Positions 34,697 through 45,481 of a stretch of 64,000 nt of DNA are shown piece after piece (the first letter of the stretch is position 1; every line of letters begins with the position of its first letter). Source of the DNA: Pseudomonas mucidolens (GTDB lineage: Bacteria > Pseudomonadota > Gammaproteobacteria > Pseudomonadales > Pseudomonadaceae); assembly GCF_900106045.1 (NCBI RefSeq), contig NZ_LT629802.1, positions 3,596,001 to 3,660,000 of the forward strand, written 5' to 3'. The translations under genes were made by a program, and so were the position numbers. A model generated the notes under the pieces. That model had not been told where the DNA came from. It ran no database searches and saw only the letters and a program-made list of their open reading frames with translations.

Positions 34697-35752
34697 TCAG
34701 CCATCTGATGAAACATTACTGCCAGGGGTCACGTCCCCAACACGCTTTTCCAGATGTTTCAGGCGCCGAGCCATGTCGTCGAGTTGCCTCAGACGCGCCG
34801 CGCTCTTGCGCCATTCGGCCGCAGGCTGCATCGCCGTGCCGGATGAATAGGCCCCGGATTCGGTAATCGAATGGGTGACCATGGTCATGCCGGTAATGAA
34901 TACGTTGTCGCAAATCTCAATATGACCTACCAACCCGACGCCGCCTGCAAGCATGCAATGCTTGCCAATTTTGGTGCTGCCGGAGATGCCGACACACGCC
35001 GCCATGGCCGTGTGATCGCCAATCTGCACGTTGTGGGCGATCTGAATCTGGTTGTCCAGCTTCACACCATTGCCAATCACCGTGTCGGCCAAGGCTCCGC
35101 GATCCACAGCGGTATTGACACCAATTTCCACGTCATCGCCGATCAACACACCACCGATCTGGGCGATCTTCTGCCAGATGCCTTTTTCATTGGCGAAGCC
35201 GAAGCCTTCGCCGCCGATCACCGCACCCGACTGAATCACTACACGCTGCCCGATCCGTACATCGTGGTACAGGGTTACGCGTGGGGCGAGCCAGCCACCC
35301 GCGCCAATCTCACTGCGAGCCCCGATAAAGCAATGGGCGCCGATGGTCACACCGGCGCCAATACGCGCGCCACTTTCGATCACCACAAAAGCCCCGATGC
35401 TTGCCGCAGGGTCTACCTGGGCGTCATCGGCAATCACCGCCGAAGGGTGAATACCTGCTGCGGCCTTCGGCTTCGGATCGAACAGATGGGACACTCGTGC
35501 ATACGCCGCGTAAGGATCAGCAACCACCAGCGCATCCCCGACAAACATCTCGGCGTCAGCGGCCTTCAGCAATAGGGCTGCGGCCTGGCTTTCGCCCAGA
35601 TATTTACGATATTGGGGGTTTGCGAGGAAGCTCAACTGAGCTGGGCCAGCCTCCTGCAAAGTGGCTAGCCCAGTAATTTCTTTCTCCGGGGAGCCGCGCA
35701 AGGTGGCTCCCAGGAACTCGGCCAACTGACCGAGTTTGATAGTCGCTGTCAT
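34697..35752 (-). CDS. lpxD: UDP-3-O-(3-hydroxyacyl)glucosamine N-acyltransferase
   Basis: 351 residues. An N-terminal UDP-binding domain ([11 protein letters not shown]) is followed by hexapeptide-repeat beta helix with the catalytic His in [10 protein letters not shown], and a C-terminal helical ACP-binding end. It adds the N-linked acyl chain, the third step of lipid A synthesis. Three bases after the skp stop. Confidence 0.97.
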   Translation of the reverse strand: MTATIKLGQLAEFLGATLRGSPEKEITGLATLQEAGPAQLSFLANPQYRKYLGESQAAALLLKAADAEMFVGDALVVADPYAAYARVSHLFDPKPKAAAGIHPSAVIADDAQVDPAASIGAFVVIESGARIGAGVTIGAHCFIGARSEIGAGGWLAPRVTLYHDVRIGQRVVIQSGAVIGGEGFGFANEKGIWQKIAQIGGVLIGDDVEIGVNTAVDRGALADTVIGNGVKLDNQIQIAHNVQIGDHTAMAACVGISGSTKIGKHCMLAGGVGLVGHIEICDNVFITGMTMVTHSITESGAYSSGTAMQPAAEWRKSAARLRQLDDMARRLKHLEKRVGDVTPGSNVSSDG

Positions 35753-35755
35753 GGT

Positions 35756-36259
35756 TTACTTCAGCTGATTCATGCGCTCGATCACCTGGCGGGTGATGTC
35801 GTACTGAGGTTTCACGTCAATCACCGCGCCGCGCTCGAAGACCAGGTCAAAAGCACCTTTCTTGATGACGGCTTCCACAGCGCTGTCGAGTTTCGGCTTC
35901 AACTGCTTGAGCATTTCGCGGTCGGCTACGGCCTTGGCTTCGTTCAGCTCCCTGGATTGGAACTGATAGTCACGGGCCTTTTGCTTGAACTCAAGCTCCA
36001 GACGCTCGCGCTCGCCTTGCTTCATTTTGTCGCCACCGGCTACCAGACGATCCTGGATACCCTTGGCACTGCTTTCCAGGGTCTTGAGCCTGGTCAGTTG
36101 CGGACCAAACTTCTTCTCGGCATCCACTGCGTATTTCTTGGCCGCATCGGATTCCAGCAGGGCCATTTGATAGTTCAGAACGGCAATCTTCATTTCGGCA
36201 AACGCCGGGGTCGCTACCAGCACAGTTGCCAGGAGAACCAATTGAGTCAACTTACGCAC
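35756..36259 (-). CDS. skp: Periplasmic chaperone Skp (OmpH)
   Basis: 167 residues. A cleavable signal peptide (about 1-21, ending T-P-A-F-A) precedes a short beta body and long helical arms rich in Lys/Glu/Arg (K-M-K-Q-G-E-R-E-R-L-E-L-E-F-K). Skp is a trimeric jellyfish-shaped chaperone that keeps outer-membrane proteins unfolded for BamA, encoded just upstream (45 bases). Confidence 0.95.
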   Translation of the reverse strand: MRKLTQLVLLATVLVATPAFAEMKIAVLNYQMALLESDAAKKYAVDAEKKFGPQLTRLKTLESSAKGIQDRLVAGGDKMKQGERERLELEFKQKARDYQFQSRELNEAKAVADREMLKQLKPKLDSAVEAVIKKGAFDLVFERGAVIDVKPQYDITRQVIERMNQLK

Positions 36260-36304
36260 GATGCACTCCTACAGAATCCGTTGTCGTTATCTTGGGTCAG
36301 ACGC

Positions 36305-38692
36305 TTAGAACGTCTGGCCGAGGGAGAATTGGAAAATCTGGGTTTCAGCATTATCCGGCTTCTTGATCGGCATCGCCAAGGCGAAGCTCAATGGACCCAG
36401 TGCAGTGATCCAGGTCACGCCAACACCCACCGAACTGGCCAGATTGCTCAGGCTTACGTCGTTGCACTGGGTATTGGACTTCAAGCCGGTAGGGTTACGG
36501 ATCTGCTCGCATTTGGAGTCGAACACGTTACCCACGTCCCAGAAGACCGAAGTACGCAGCGAGCGTTGATCCTTGACGAATGGCAGCGGAAACAGAATTT
36601 CTGCACCACCCTGGATCAGCACGTTACCACCAAATGGCAACGGATCATCGTCGGTATCGGCAATGGTGCCTTGGTTACCGGTCTGTTTGAAGCCGCGGCT
36701 CGGTGTGCCACGCGGGCCCAAAGTGCTGTCCTTGAAGCCACGTACCGAGTTGAAGCCACCGGCGTAGTAGTTCTCGTAGAACGGCAGGCCGTCGGTCGAA
36801 CCATAACCATCACCATAGCCCAGTTCCGTGTGCAGGCGCATGGTGTAGTTATCGCTCAACGGCGTGAACAACTGGCCACGGTAGTCGAGCTTGAAGAACG
36901 ACAGGTCGCTGCCTGGCGTAGTGGCTTCCAGGGTCAGGCTCTGGGAGTGCCCACGGGTCGCCAGCACACCTTTGTTCAGAGTCGACTCGGACCAGCCGGC
37001 CGACGCCTTGAAGTTCAGGAACTTGTCACCTTCACGACGGGTGAAGTCGAAGATTTCATCCACGGTGTAGACACCGGTCTTGATCTCGTCCTGCTGCGCG
37101 GTCAGGCCGAAGGTCAGGCGCGAGGTCTCACTGATCGGGTAACCGACGTTGACACCCGCACCCAGGCTATCGATCGCATAGCTGGCCACGTCGACATCAA
37201 GGTCATCGTAGTCAGTGGTGCGATAGAAAGCGTTGTAGCCCAGGCTCACGCCATCGGCAGTCCAGTAGGGGTCGACGTAGCCAAAGTTATAGCGGCTCTG
37301 GTATTCGCTGCGAGTCAGGCCGATGGAAACCTTGTTACCGGTACCCAGGAAGTTGTTCTGGGTAATCGAGCCACCGAGGATCAGGCCGGCGCTCTGCGCG
37401 AAACCAACGCTGGCGGTGATGGAGCCGGACGCCTGCTCCTCAACGGAGTAGTTCACGTCGACCTGGTCATCGACACCCGGCACAGCCGGTGTCTCGACGT
37501 TGACTTCCTTGAAGAAGCCCAGGCGCTCAAGGCGGGTCTTGGATTGGTCGATCAGGTAGGTCGAAGCCCAGCCGCCTTCCATCTGACGCATTTCACGACG
37601 CAGCACCTCGTCCTCGGACTTGGTGTTGCCACGGAAGTTGATACGGTTTACGTAGGCACGCTTGCCTGGATCGACGACAAAGGTGATGTCCACGGTGTGA
37701 TCATCATCGTGCGGTGTCGGCACGCCATTGACGTTGGCGAAGGTGTAACCCTCGTTACCCAGGCGGCGAGTGATCAGTTCGGACGTGGTGGTCATCAGCT
37801 TGCGCGAGAACACTTGGTCTTTCTGTACCAGCAGCAGGGACTTGACCTGGTCTTCAGGCACTTTCAAGTCGCCGCTCAGCTTCACGTCGCGAACACGGTA
37901 CTTCTCGCCTTCGTTGACGTTAACGGTGATATAGACGTGTTTCTTGTCCGGAGTGATCGACACCTGGGTCGAGGCGATATCCATGTTGATATAGCCACGG
38001 TCCAGGTAATAGGAACGCAGACGCTCCAGGTCACCGGAGAGTTTTTCCCGGGCATACTTGTCATCGTTCTTGAAGAACGACAGCCAGTTGGTGGTCTTGA
38101 GCTCGAACAGGTCGATCAGGTCTTCATCAGCGAACTTGGTGTTGCCCACCACGTTGATATGCTGGATGGCCGCCACGGTGCCTTCATTGATGTTGACCTT
38201 CAGCGCCACACGGTTGCGCGGTTGCGGCACCACTTCAGTCTCGACGGAAGCGGAATAACGACCTTGGGCAACGTATTGACGTTGCAGCTCGTTACGCACA
38301 CCTTCAAGGGTGGCACGCTGGAAGATCTCGCCTTCGGCCAGACCGGATTGTTTCAGACCTTTCATCAAGTCTTCAGTGGAGATCGCCTTGTTGCCTTCGA
38401 TCTCGATACTGGCGACGGACGGCCGCTCGACGACCGTGATGACCAGGACGTTGCCTTCACGCCCCAGCTGGATGTCTTGAAAGAAACCGGTTTTGAACAG
38501 CGCACGAGTGGATTCCACCAGGCGACGGTCGTCAGCCTGTTCCCCAACGTTCAACGGCAAGGCACCAAAGACGCTACCTGCGGAAACCCGCTGGAGGCCG
38601 TTGACGCGAATATCGGAGATGGTGAAGGACTCGGCGTGAACTTCGGCGATCATCAATACGGTGAGAACCGCAGTTAGCAGCAGACGTTTCAT
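36305..38692 (-). CDS. bamA: Outer membrane protein assembly factor BamA
   Basis: 795 residues from M-K-R-L-L-L-T-A-V; the frame extends to 38719 but the ATG at 38692 starts the signal peptide (cleavage after H-A). Five POTRA domains fill about 20-420, then a 16-strand barrel with the conserved V-R-G-F motif of loop 6. The C-terminal residue is Phe (L-G-Q-T-F), the outer-membrane signal. It folds barrel proteins into the outer membrane. Confidence 0.97.
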   Translation of the reverse strand: MKRLLLTAVLTVLMIAEVHAESFTISDIRVNGLQRVSAGSVFGALPLNVGEQADDRRLVESTRALFKTGFFQDIQLGREGNVLVITVVERPSVASIEIEGNKAISTEDLMKGLKQSGLAEGEIFQRATLEGVRNELQRQYVAQGRYSASVETEVVPQPRNRVALKVNINEGTVAAIQHINVVGNTKFADEDLIDLFELKTTNWLSFFKNDDKYAREKLSGDLERLRSYYLDRGYINMDIASTQVSITPDKKHVYITVNVNEGEKYRVRDVKLSGDLKVPEDQVKSLLLVQKDQVFSRKLMTTTSELITRRLGNEGYTFANVNGVPTPHDDDHTVDITFVVDPGKRAYVNRINFRGNTKSEDEVLRREMRQMEGGWASTYLIDQSKTRLERLGFFKEVNVETPAVPGVDDQVDVNYSVEEQASGSITASVGFAQSAGLILGGSITQNNFLGTGNKVSIGLTRSEYQSRYNFGYVDPYWTADGVSLGYNAFYRTTDYDDLDVDVASYAIDSLGAGVNVGYPISETSRLTFGLTAQQDEIKTGVYTVDEIFDFTRREGDKFLNFKASAGWSESTLNKGVLATRGHSQSLTLEATTPGSDLSFFKLDYRGQLFTPLSDNYTMRLHTELGYGDGYGSTDGLPFYENYYAGGFNSVRGFKDSTLGPRGTPSRGFKQTGNQGTIADTDDDPLPFGGNVLIQGGAEILFPLPFVKDQRSLRTSVFWDVGNVFDSKCEQIRNPTGLKSNTQCNDVSLSNLASSVGVGVTWITALGPLSFALAMPIKKPDNAETQIFQFSLGQTF

Positions 38693-38766
38693 GAAGTCCT
38701 TTCTTATTCCAACTGGCAATAAACAAACTGCCGCAAAATGCGGCAGATTCGCAATTCAGCGAAGCG

Positions 38767-40119
38767 TTACAGACGTCCCAGATCGTTGACCAGGGCTAAC
38801 AACATGACCCCGACCACCAAACTGATACCGATCTGTATCCCCCAACCCTGCACCCGATCCGACAGGGGGCGACCACGCACCCACTCGACCAGATAAAACA
38901 ACAGATGCCCCCCATCCAATACCGGAATGGGCAACAAATTCAGAACCCCGAGGCTAATACTCAGATAAGCCAGGAAATTCAGGAAATCAGCAACGCCCGA
39001 CTGGGCAGAAGCGCCCGCCACTTTAGCAATGGTTATCGGTCCACTCAAGTTTTTTACCGAGAGCTCGCCGAACAACATTTTCTTCAGTGAATCGAGGGTC
39101 AGCAGACTCATGGTCCAAGTGCGTCGCGCGCCCTCGCCAATCGCAGCCAGAGGCCCGAAACTGACCTCGCGCACCATCGATGGCGGCCAATCGACACCTT
39201 TTACTCCAGCCCCAAGGTAGCCGCCGGCCCCCTTGACTTCGCCGCGCACCGCCAGCGTCACCGGGACGTCGATTTGAGCACCGTCGCGCTCAACTTTCAG
39301 CACAATTTTGGTATCCGGACGTACACGAACCAGATCGACTACCTGCTGCCAGTCATTGAGTGACTGACCATCAAGCGCCAGCAACCGATCGCCGGCTTTC
39401 AGCCCTGCGGCCTGCGCCGGCCCCTCCGGATCCAGCTCGGCCAGGATCGGCGGCAACGCTGGACGCCATGGCCGGATACCCAGGGACTTGATCGGATCAG
39501 GCTCATCGGCGCCCTTGAGCCAATCATTCAAGACCAGTTCCCGCGGGGTTTCGGCAGTGGAGTCCTGCTCGCGCACCATTAAGTTCACGGTGCCGCTTTC
39601 ACCCAGGCGGCGGACCAGCTGTAAATTGACCGCGCTCCAACCGGTGGTTGGCTCACCATCAATGGCAACAATTTCCTGCCCGGCTACCAGGCCGCCCCTG
39701 GCCGCAATACTGCCAGCCTCGACCGCACCGATGACCGGCCGTACCTGCTGGCTGCCGAGCATCGCCAGGGCCCAGAAAAACACCATGGCCAGTAGAAAGT
39801 TTGCGATGGGGCCGGCGGCCACAATGGCGATACGCTGGCGAACGGACTTGCGGTTGAACGATTGCTCCAACTGATCAGCCGGCACTTCGCCTTCGCGCTC
39901 GTCGAGCATCTTGACGTAGCCACCCAGGGGAATGGCAGCAATCACGAACTCGGTGCCATGGCGATCATGCCACCGCACCAGCGGCATGCCAAAACCAACG
40001 GAAAAACGCAGGACCTTGACGCCACAACGGCGCGCGACCCAAAAATGGCCGAATTCATGGAAAGTGACCAGCACACCCAGAGCAACCAGGGTGCCGACAA
40101 TCATGTAGAGCGCACTCAT
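38767..40119 (-). CDS. rseP: RIP zinc metalloprotease RseP
   Basis: 450 residues. The zinc motif H-E-F-G-H is in the first membrane helix, two PDZ domains lie in the middle, and L-L-P-I-P-V-L-D-G-G-H with the third zinc ligand is near the C-terminus. It cuts membrane-bound regulators such as the anti-sigma factor MucA/RseA (site-2 cleavage) and remnant signal peptides. Between dxr and bamA, the conserved order. Confidence 0.97.
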   Translation of the reverse strand: MSALYMIVGTLVALGVLVTFHEFGHFWVARRCGVKVLRFSVGFGMPLVRWHDRHGTEFVIAAIPLGGYVKMLDEREGEVPADQLEQSFNRKSVRQRIAIVAAGPIANFLLAMVFFWALAMLGSQQVRPVIGAVEAGSIAARGGLVAGQEIVAIDGEPTTGWSAVNLQLVRRLGESGTVNLMVREQDSTAETPRELVLNDWLKGADEPDPIKSLGIRPWRPALPPILAELDPEGPAQAAGLKAGDRLLALDGQSLNDWQQVVDLVRVRPDTKIVLKVERDGAQIDVPVTLAVRGEVKGAGGYLGAGVKGVDWPPSMVREVSFGPLAAIGEGARRTWTMSLLTLDSLKKMLFGELSVKNLSGPITIAKVAGASAQSGVADFLNFLAYLSISLGVLNLLPIPVLDGGHLLFYLVEWVRGRPLSDRVQGWGIQIGISLVVGVMLLALVNDLGRL

Positions 40120-40154
40120 CTAATTTCTCCGCATTCCAATCCAGTGCCTACAGG

Positions 40155-41345
40155 CTAACGTGCGTGGCGCTTCAACCATTGTTCAGCCAAGCCCCGGGCC
40201 TTTGCATCGGCCTCGAATACAGCACCTAAATCATTCACTGCGACCACCGGCTCGAGATTCAGGACGTCGTCGATGATACTCGCGATTTGCGGAAAACGAA
40301 TCCGCCGTTCAAGAAACGCTGCCACCGCGACTTCATTGGCCGCGTTAAGCATCGCCGGCGCACTGCTGCCCACCTCCGCAGCTTCACGCGCCAAACGCAG
40401 GCACGGGAAACGCTGCTCGTCAGGTGCTTCGAAATCCAGACGCGCAATGGCAAACAAATCCAGCGGCGCGACACCGGAGTCAATGCGCTCGGGCCATGCC
40501 AAGGCATTGGCAATCGGCGTGCGCATATCCGGATTGCCCAATTGGGCCAGGACGGAACCGTCCACATAATCGACAAGGGAATGAATCACACTTTGTGGAT
40601 GAATCACTACCTCGACCTGTTCAGGCCGCGCATCAAACAACCAGCACGCCTCGATCAGCTCCAGCCCCTTGTTCATCATACTGGCCGAATCCACCGAAAT
40701 CTTGCGCCCCATCGACCAGTTGGGATGGGCACACGCCTGATCAGGAGAAACATGCTCCAACTCGGCCAGCGGCGTTTGTCGGAACGGGCCACCAGAGGCG
40801 GTCAGCAAGATACGACGTACACCCACCTGACTCAAGCCACGGGCAAAATCCCCAGGCATGCATTGGAAGATTGCATTGTGCTCGCTGTCCAGCGGCAACA
40901 ACACGGCACCGCTTTTGCGTACCGCCTGCATAAAGAGCGTCCCGGACATGACCAGGGCTTCTTTATTCGCCAACAAAATTTTCTTCCCGGCATCGACAGC
41001 CGCCAGGGTCGGACGCAAGCCTGCTGCACCGACAATGGCGGCAACCACTGTGTCGACAGCCGGATCGGCGGATACCTGACACAAGCCTTGCTCGCCCACC
41101 AACACTTGGGTCGACAGTCCGGCAGCCCGCAGATCATCCTGCAGACCTCGCGCCGCGACAGTATCCGGCACCACCGCAAACTGCGGCAGATGACGAACAC
41201 ACAAGGCCAGCAATTCGCTCAAGCGACTGAAACCGGTCAACGCAAACACCTGGTAGCGCTCGGGATGACGGGCAATCACATCCAGCGTACTCAGCCCGAT
41301 CGAGCCGGTAGCACCCAGCACAGTGACCTGCTGCAGCCGGCTCAC
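40155..41345 (-). CDS. dxr: 1-deoxy-D-xylulose 5-phosphate reductoisomerase
   Basis: 396 residues from a GTG start that overlaps the cdsA stop (GTGA), the same length as the P. aeruginosa enzyme. The NADPH site is [10 protein letters not shown] and the metal/substrate site is [22 protein letters not shown] follows. It makes methylerythritol phosphate, the committed MEP-pathway step. An upstream ATG (41360) in the same frame is less likely. Confidence 0.96.
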   Translation of the reverse strand: MSRLQQVTVLGATGSIGLSTLDVIARHPERYQVFALTGFSRLSELLALCVRHLPQFAVVPDTVAARGLQDDLRAAGLSTQVLVGEQGLCQVSADPAVDTVVAAIVGAAGLRPTLAAVDAGKKILLANKEALVMSGTLFMQAVRKSGAVLLPLDSEHNAIFQCMPGDFARGLSQVGVRRILLTASGGPFRQTPLAELEHVSPDQACAHPNWSMGRKISVDSASMMNKGLELIEACWLFDARPEQVEVVIHPQSVIHSLVDYVDGSVLAQLGNPDMRTPIANALAWPERIDSGVAPLDLFAIARLDFEAPDEQRFPCLRLAREAAEVGSSAPAMLNAANEVAVAAFLERRIRFPQIASIIDDVLNLEPVVAVNDLGAVFEADAKARGLAEQWLKRHAR

Positions 41346-42148
41346 GAAGCCGCCATCCACAACAATACGGCAAACACCGGGATCGCTGCCGTCAGGCTAT
41401 CGATACGGTCCAGCACGCCGCCATGCCCCGGCAGCAGATTACTGCTGTCCTTGATCCCGGCCTGGCGCTTGAACATGCTTTCGGTCAAGTCCCCGACCAC
41501 CGAGATCAACACCACCACAGCAGTCCCCACCAGCGCCAGAAGCATCTGCTTGACACTCCAGTCACGCACCAAACCCACCACAGCGGTAATCACCAGGGTC
41601 AGCGCCAGTCCGCCATACACCCCTTCCCAGCTCTTCCCAGGACTGACGGCAGGCGCCAGCTTGCGCTTGCCGAACGCTCGACCGGAGAAGTACGCGCCGA
41701 TGTCCGCGCCCCAGACCAGCACCATCACCGCCATGATCAGCCAGTTGCCCAACGCCATATGCTTGATGTAAACCAGGCCTTGCCAGGCTGGCAACAGAAT
41801 CAACAGACCAATCACCAGCTTGCAGGCAACGCTAGACCAATGACCACTGGTACGCGGGTAGGTCAGCACCAGGAATGTCGCCAGCGCCCACCAGAGTACG
41901 GCAGCCCCCAACACCCAAGGCGCCACGTACGGCAGGATGTACATCAGAAACAGCAGCAGCGCCACGCCAGCGGCATACACCACGCGAGGCAGCTGCGCAG
42001 TGAAACCGGCCAGCCGCGCCCATTCCCAGGCGCCCAGGCTCACGACCACACCAATGAACAGCGCGAAACCGGAACCTTCCAGCAGAAAAAAACCGCACAG
42101 GGCGATCGGCAGCAGGATCAGTGCCGTGATGATTCGTTGTTTAAGCAT
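41342..42148 (-). CDS. cdsA: Phosphatidate cytidylyltransferase
   Basis: 268 residues with about eight membrane helices. The family signature [17 protein letters not shown] plus [12 protein letters not shown] is near the C-terminus. It makes CDP-diacylglycerol, precursor of all membrane phospholipids. It overlaps uppS by one base upstream and dxr by four bases downstream. Confidence 0.97.
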   Translation of the reverse strand: MLKQRIITALILLPIALCGFFLLEGSGFALFIGVVVSLGAWEWARLAGFTAQLPRVVYAAGVALLLFLMYILPYVAPWVLGAAVLWWALATFLVLTYPRTSGHWSSVACKLVIGLLILLPAWQGLVYIKHMALGNWLIMAVMVLVWGADIGAYFSGRAFGKRKLAPAVSPGKSWEGVYGGLALTLVITAVVGLVRDWSVKQMLLALVGTAVVVLISVVGDLTESMFKRQAGIKDSSNLLPGHGGVLDRIDSLTAAIPVFAVLLWMAAS

Positions 42149-42903
42149 TAAACCCGGGCCCCAGCTTCGATCTGCTCGCTCGTTTTACCGAAGCGACGCT
42201 GACGGGAAGCAAAATCGGCCAGCGCGCGGCGCATGGCATCGTGTTTGAAGTCCGGCCAGAACAGGTCGGAAAAGTACAATTCGGTATAGGCCAACTGCCA
42301 CAACAGGAAGTTGCTGATGCGGTGTTCGCCACCGGTACGGATGCACAAGTCCGGCAACGGCAGATCGCCGGTCACCAGGCAGGTTTGCAACAGTTCAGGC
42401 GTGATGTCTTCCGCTTGCAAGTGGCCGGCCTGTACTTCACGGGCCAGACGCTGCGCGGCCTGGGCAATATCCCACTGGCCGCCATAGTTGGCTGCGATTT
42501 GCAGTACAAAGCGATTGCTGCCGGCGGTGATCGCCTCGGCCTCACGCATGGCCGTTTGCAGCTCCGGACGGAACCGCGAGCGGTCGCCGATGATGCGCAG
42601 AGTGATGTTGTTGTCGTTCAGGCGCTTGGCCTCACGACGCAAGGCCTTGAAGAACAGATCCATCAAGGCACTGACTTCCTCGGCTGGCCGCTGCCAGTTT
42701 TCACTGGAGAAGGCAAACAAGGTCAATACTTCGACCTTGGCCTCGGCACACACCTCGATAACCGCCCTTACCGCATCGACACCCGCCTTATGCCCGGCGA
42801 CACCCGGCATAAAGCGTTTTTTCGCCCAGCGATTATTCCCGTCCATGATGATCGCGACATGGCGCGGCACCGCGACGGGTACAGTCTGCTTGGTCTTTTC
42901 CAT
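42148..42903 (-). CDS. uppS: Undecaprenyl diphosphate synthase (cis-prenyltransferase)
   Basis: 251 residues. The N-terminus V-A-I-I-M-D-G-N-N-R-W-A holds the catalytic Asp; L-T-L-F-A-F-S-S-E-N-W and R-T-G-G-E-H-R-I-S-N-F are the other family blocks. It makes the C55 lipid carrier for peptidoglycan and O-antigen. It lies in the frr-uppS-cdsA-dxr run with 16 bases to frr. Confidence 0.97.
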   Translation of the reverse strand: MEKTKQTVPVAVPRHVAIIMDGNNRWAKKRFMPGVAGHKAGVDAVRAVIEVCAEAKVEVLTLFAFSSENWQRPAEEVSALMDLFFKALRREAKRLNDNNITLRIIGDRSRFRPELQTAMREAEAITAGSNRFVLQIAANYGGQWDIAQAAQRLAREVQAGHLQAEDITPELLQTCLVTGDLPLPDLCIRTGGEHRISNFLLWQLAYTELYFSDLFWPDFKHDAMRRALADFASRQRRFGKTSEQIEAGARV

Positions 42904-42919
42904 GAAAGCGCCCTGACCC

Positions 42920-43477
42920 TTATACGGCCATCAGGTCCTTTTCTTTATCTTCGGTGGCCTTGGTGATCTGGACCTCGGAATCCTTGGTCAGCTTGTCGAT
43001 ATCGGCGACGGCGCGGCGCTCTTCGTCTTCGCTGATTTCCTTGTCCTTGACCAGTTTCTTCAGCTCGCCCAGGGCATCGCGACGAATGTTGCGCACTGCG
43101 ACACGGGCGTCTTCGGCGGCACTGCGCGCCTGCTTGGTGAAGCCCTTGCGGGTTTCTTCGGTCAGGGCAGGCATGGAGATCAGCAACAACTCGCCGAGGT
43201 TAGTCGGGTTGAGGTTCAAGCCGGCGCTCTGGATCGCCTTGTCGACTGCCGCGAGCATGTTGCGCTCGAAGGCCACCACTTGCAGGGTGCGGGAATCCTT
43301 TACGGTAACGTTGGCAACACTGCTCAACGGAGTGTCCGCGCCGTAATACGGCACCATCACGCTGCCGAGGATGCTCGGGTGCGCCTTGCCGGTACGAATC
43401 TGGCCGAACGCATGGCTCAGAGACTCCAGGGATTTGTGCATACGCGCTTGGGCGTCTTTCTTGATTTCGGTGATCAT
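42920..43477 (-). CDS. frr: Ribosome recycling factor
   Basis: 185 residues, standard size. It starts [12 protein letters not shown] and has long helices with the conserved [10 protein letters not shown] hinge region. With EF-G it splits ribosomes after termination. The ATG overlaps the pyrH stop by four bases. Confidence 0.97.
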   Translation of the reverse strand: MITEIKKDAQARMHKSLESLSHAFGQIRTGKAHPSILGSVMVPYYGADTPLSSVANVTVKDSRTLQVVAFERNMLAAVDKAIQSAGLNLNPTNLGELLLISMPALTEETRKGFTKQARSAAEDARVAVRNIRRDALGELKKLVKDKEISEDEERRAVADIDKLTKDSEVQITKATEDKEKDLMAV

Positions 43478-44217
43478 TGTTGGCCTTCCTCGATCAGAGT
43501 CCCTTCCGCGCCGCCGTGTACGATATTCAGCAAGGCGCCGGGCTTGTTCATGTTAAATACGCGCAGCGGCATCTTATGGTCGCGGCACAGACAGATAGCC
43601 GTCAGGTCCATCACGCCCAGCTTGCGATCCAGCACTTCATCATAAGTCAGATGATCGAACTTCTCGGCATGCGGGTCTTTGAATGGATCTGCGGTGTAGA
43701 CACCATCCACCTTAGTGGCCTTGAGCACCACGTCCGCATCGATCTCGATCGCACGCAAACAAGCTGCCGAGTCAGTGGTGAAGAACGGGTTGCCGGTGCC
43801 GGCGGCAAAGATCACCACCTCTTTGGCGTTCAGGTGGCGCATGGCTTTGCGACGATCATAATGATCAGTCACGCCAACCATGGAGATGGCCGACATCACG
43901 ATAGCCGAGATATTGGCACGCTCCAGGGCATCGCGCATGGCCAGGGCGTTCATTACAGTGGCCAGCATGCCCATGTGGTCGCCGGTAACCCGATCCATGC
44001 CAGCCGCACTGAGCGCAGCGCCGCGGAACAGGTTGCCGCCACCGATCACCAGCCCGACCTGGACGCCGATGCCCACCAGTTGGCCGACTTCCAGCGCCAT
44101 GCGGTCGAGTACCTTGGGATCGATCCCGAACTCTTCCGAGCCCATCAGGGCCTCGCCGCTAAGCTTGAGTAGAATGCGTTTATAGCGAGCCTGATAACCA
44201 CTGCCCTGCTGAGCCAT
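43474..44217 (-). CDS. pyrH: UMP kinase
   Basis: 247 residues, amino-acid-kinase fold. It begins [23 protein letters not shown] binds the nucleotide. It phosphorylates UMP to UDP and is allosterically controlled by GTP and UTP. A GGAGAG site precedes the ATG. A terminator follows tsf upstream, so pyrH likely starts its own transcript running through frr to lpxB. Confidence 0.97.
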   Translation of the reverse strand: MAQQGSGYQARYKRILLKLSGEALMGSEEFGIDPKVLDRMALEVGQLVGIGVQVGLVIGGGNLFRGAALSAAGMDRVTGDHMGMLATVMNALAMRDALERANISAIVMSAISMVGVTDHYDRRKAMRHLNAKEVVIFAAGTGNPFFTTDSAACLRAIEIDADVVLKATKVDGVYTADPFKDPHAEKFDHLTYDEVLDRKLGVMDLTAICLCRDHKMPLRVFNMNKPGALLNIVHGGAEGTLIEEGQQ

Positions 44218-44369
44218 TGCGAATCTCTCCTGCGGCGTATTTTTAAAAAATCTTGGCGAGCCGTTTACGGCTTGCGTTCACTCTAGCTGGACGCTGCTAC
44301 AGCGCCATCGGAACACGACTTTGTAAGCCAGTTCCGAAGGGAAACCAAATAAATTGGTCATCCCATTTG

Positions 44370-44404
44370 AAAAGAGGCCGCGCGCGTAAGCGGGCAGCCT
44401 CTTT
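44370..44404 (-). terminator. Terminator after tsf
   Basis: On the minus strand GAGGCTGCCCGC and GCGCGGCCTC form an imperfect GC-rich stem followed by TTTTC, 23 bases after the tsf stop. It probably separates rpsB-tsf from pyrH, with some read-through. Confidence 0.75.
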
Positions 44405-44426
44405 CGGGCGACAGTTGAAAACTGTC

Positions 44427-45290
44427 TTATTGCTTGGCGGCAGCCAGCTGGGCAGCAACTTCTTCAGCGAAGTTGTCGACCGGCTTCTCGATGCCTTCGC
44501 CTACTTTGAAGTAGGTGAAGGAAACGATTTCAGCACCGGCTTTCTTGGCCAGTTCGCCAACCTTGATTTCAGGGTTCTTGACGAACGCCTGCTCAACCAG
44601 GCTCGCTTCAGCCAGGAACTTGCTGATACGGCCCTTGATCATGTTTTCAACGATGTTTTCCGGCTTGCCGGCGATCTTGTCAGCGTTGAGGCTCAGGAAC
44701 ACGGCTTTCTCGCGCTCGATTGCATCAGCGGAGACTTCCGATGGCAGCAGGAATTCAGGGTTGCTGGCCGCCACGTGCATAGCGATGTCCTTGGCCAGCT
44801 CAACGTTGCCGCCCTTCAGGACAACGGCAACACCGATCTTGTTGCCGTGCAGGTAACCACCAACCACATCACCTTCAACACGTACCAGGCGACGGATGTT
44901 GACGTTTTCGCCAACCTTGCCGACCAGTACCAGGCGATCAGCTTCTTGAGCTTCGATCAACGGCTCAACGGTAGTCAACTTGTCGTCAAATGCTTTTTTG
45001 ACGCTGGCAGCAACGAATGCTTTGAAGTCGTCTTGCAGGGCCAGGAAGTCGGTCTGCGAGTTCACTTCCAGCAGAACGGCGGCTTTACCGTCTTCAACCA
45101 GAGCGATAGCACCTTCAGCAGCTACGTTGCCGGCTTTCTTGGCAGCCTTGATGGCGCCCGAAGCACGCATGTCATCAATGGCTTTTTCGATGTCGCCGCC
45201 AGCCTTGGTCAAGGCCTTTTTGCAATCCATCATGCCTTCGCCAGTACGCTCACGCAGTTCTTTGACCAACGCTGCAGTAATCTCTGCCAT
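44427..45290 (-). CDS. tsf: Elongation factor Ts
   Basis: 287 residues. The start M-A-E-I-T-A-A-L-V-K-E-L-R-E-R-T-G-E-G-M-M-D-C-K-K-A-L is the family N-terminal domain and S-Q-T-D-F-L-A contacts EF-Tu. It exchanges GDP for GTP on EF-Tu. Downstream of rpsB by 191 bases with a hairpin in between, the arrangement of many bacteria. Confidence 0.98.
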   Translation of the reverse strand: MAEITAALVKELRERTGEGMMDCKKALTKAGGDIEKAIDDMRASGAIKAAKKAGNVAAEGAIALVEDGKAAVLLEVNSQTDFLALQDDFKAFVAASVKKAFDDKLTTVEPLIEAQEADRLVLVGKVGENVNIRRLVRVEGDVVGGYLHGNKIGVAVVLKGGNVELAKDIAMHVAASNPEFLLPSEVSADAIEREKAVFLSLNADKIAGKPENIVENMIKGRISKFLAEASLVEQAFVKNPEIKVGELAKKAGAEIVSFTYFKVGEGIEKPVDNFAEEVAAQLAAAKQ

Positions 45291-45426
45291 TTCAAAATCC
45301 TCTTGGATAGGTTTTCAACCATTCCACCCGAGCAAACGGGCGATCAATTCTTCCCGAATCACCCTTGTAGGCCGCTGCACGTTACAGATGATGGTGCCGC
45401 ACAGCCAACAAATGGTTTTCGAGGTG

Positions 45427-45455
45427 GCAAAAAGGGGGCCAAGCCCCCTTTTTGC
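45427..45455 (-). terminator. Hairpin between rpsB and tsf
   Basis: AAAAAGGGGG pairs with CCCCCTTTTT around a short CC-AA-G loop, with T-rich ends in either direction. It lies 27 bases after the rpsB stop. It is a partial terminator or attenuator that would make more rpsB than tsf message. Confidence 0.8.
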
Positions 45456-45481
45456 TTACTGAGTCAACGCCAGGGCGTCAA

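Noticed and set aside
35957..38677. A 906-codon open frame antisense to bamA
   Set aside because: Long antisense frames are common in GC-rich genes with strong third-position bias. BamA on the other strand is certain and the antisense product has no recognisable motif.
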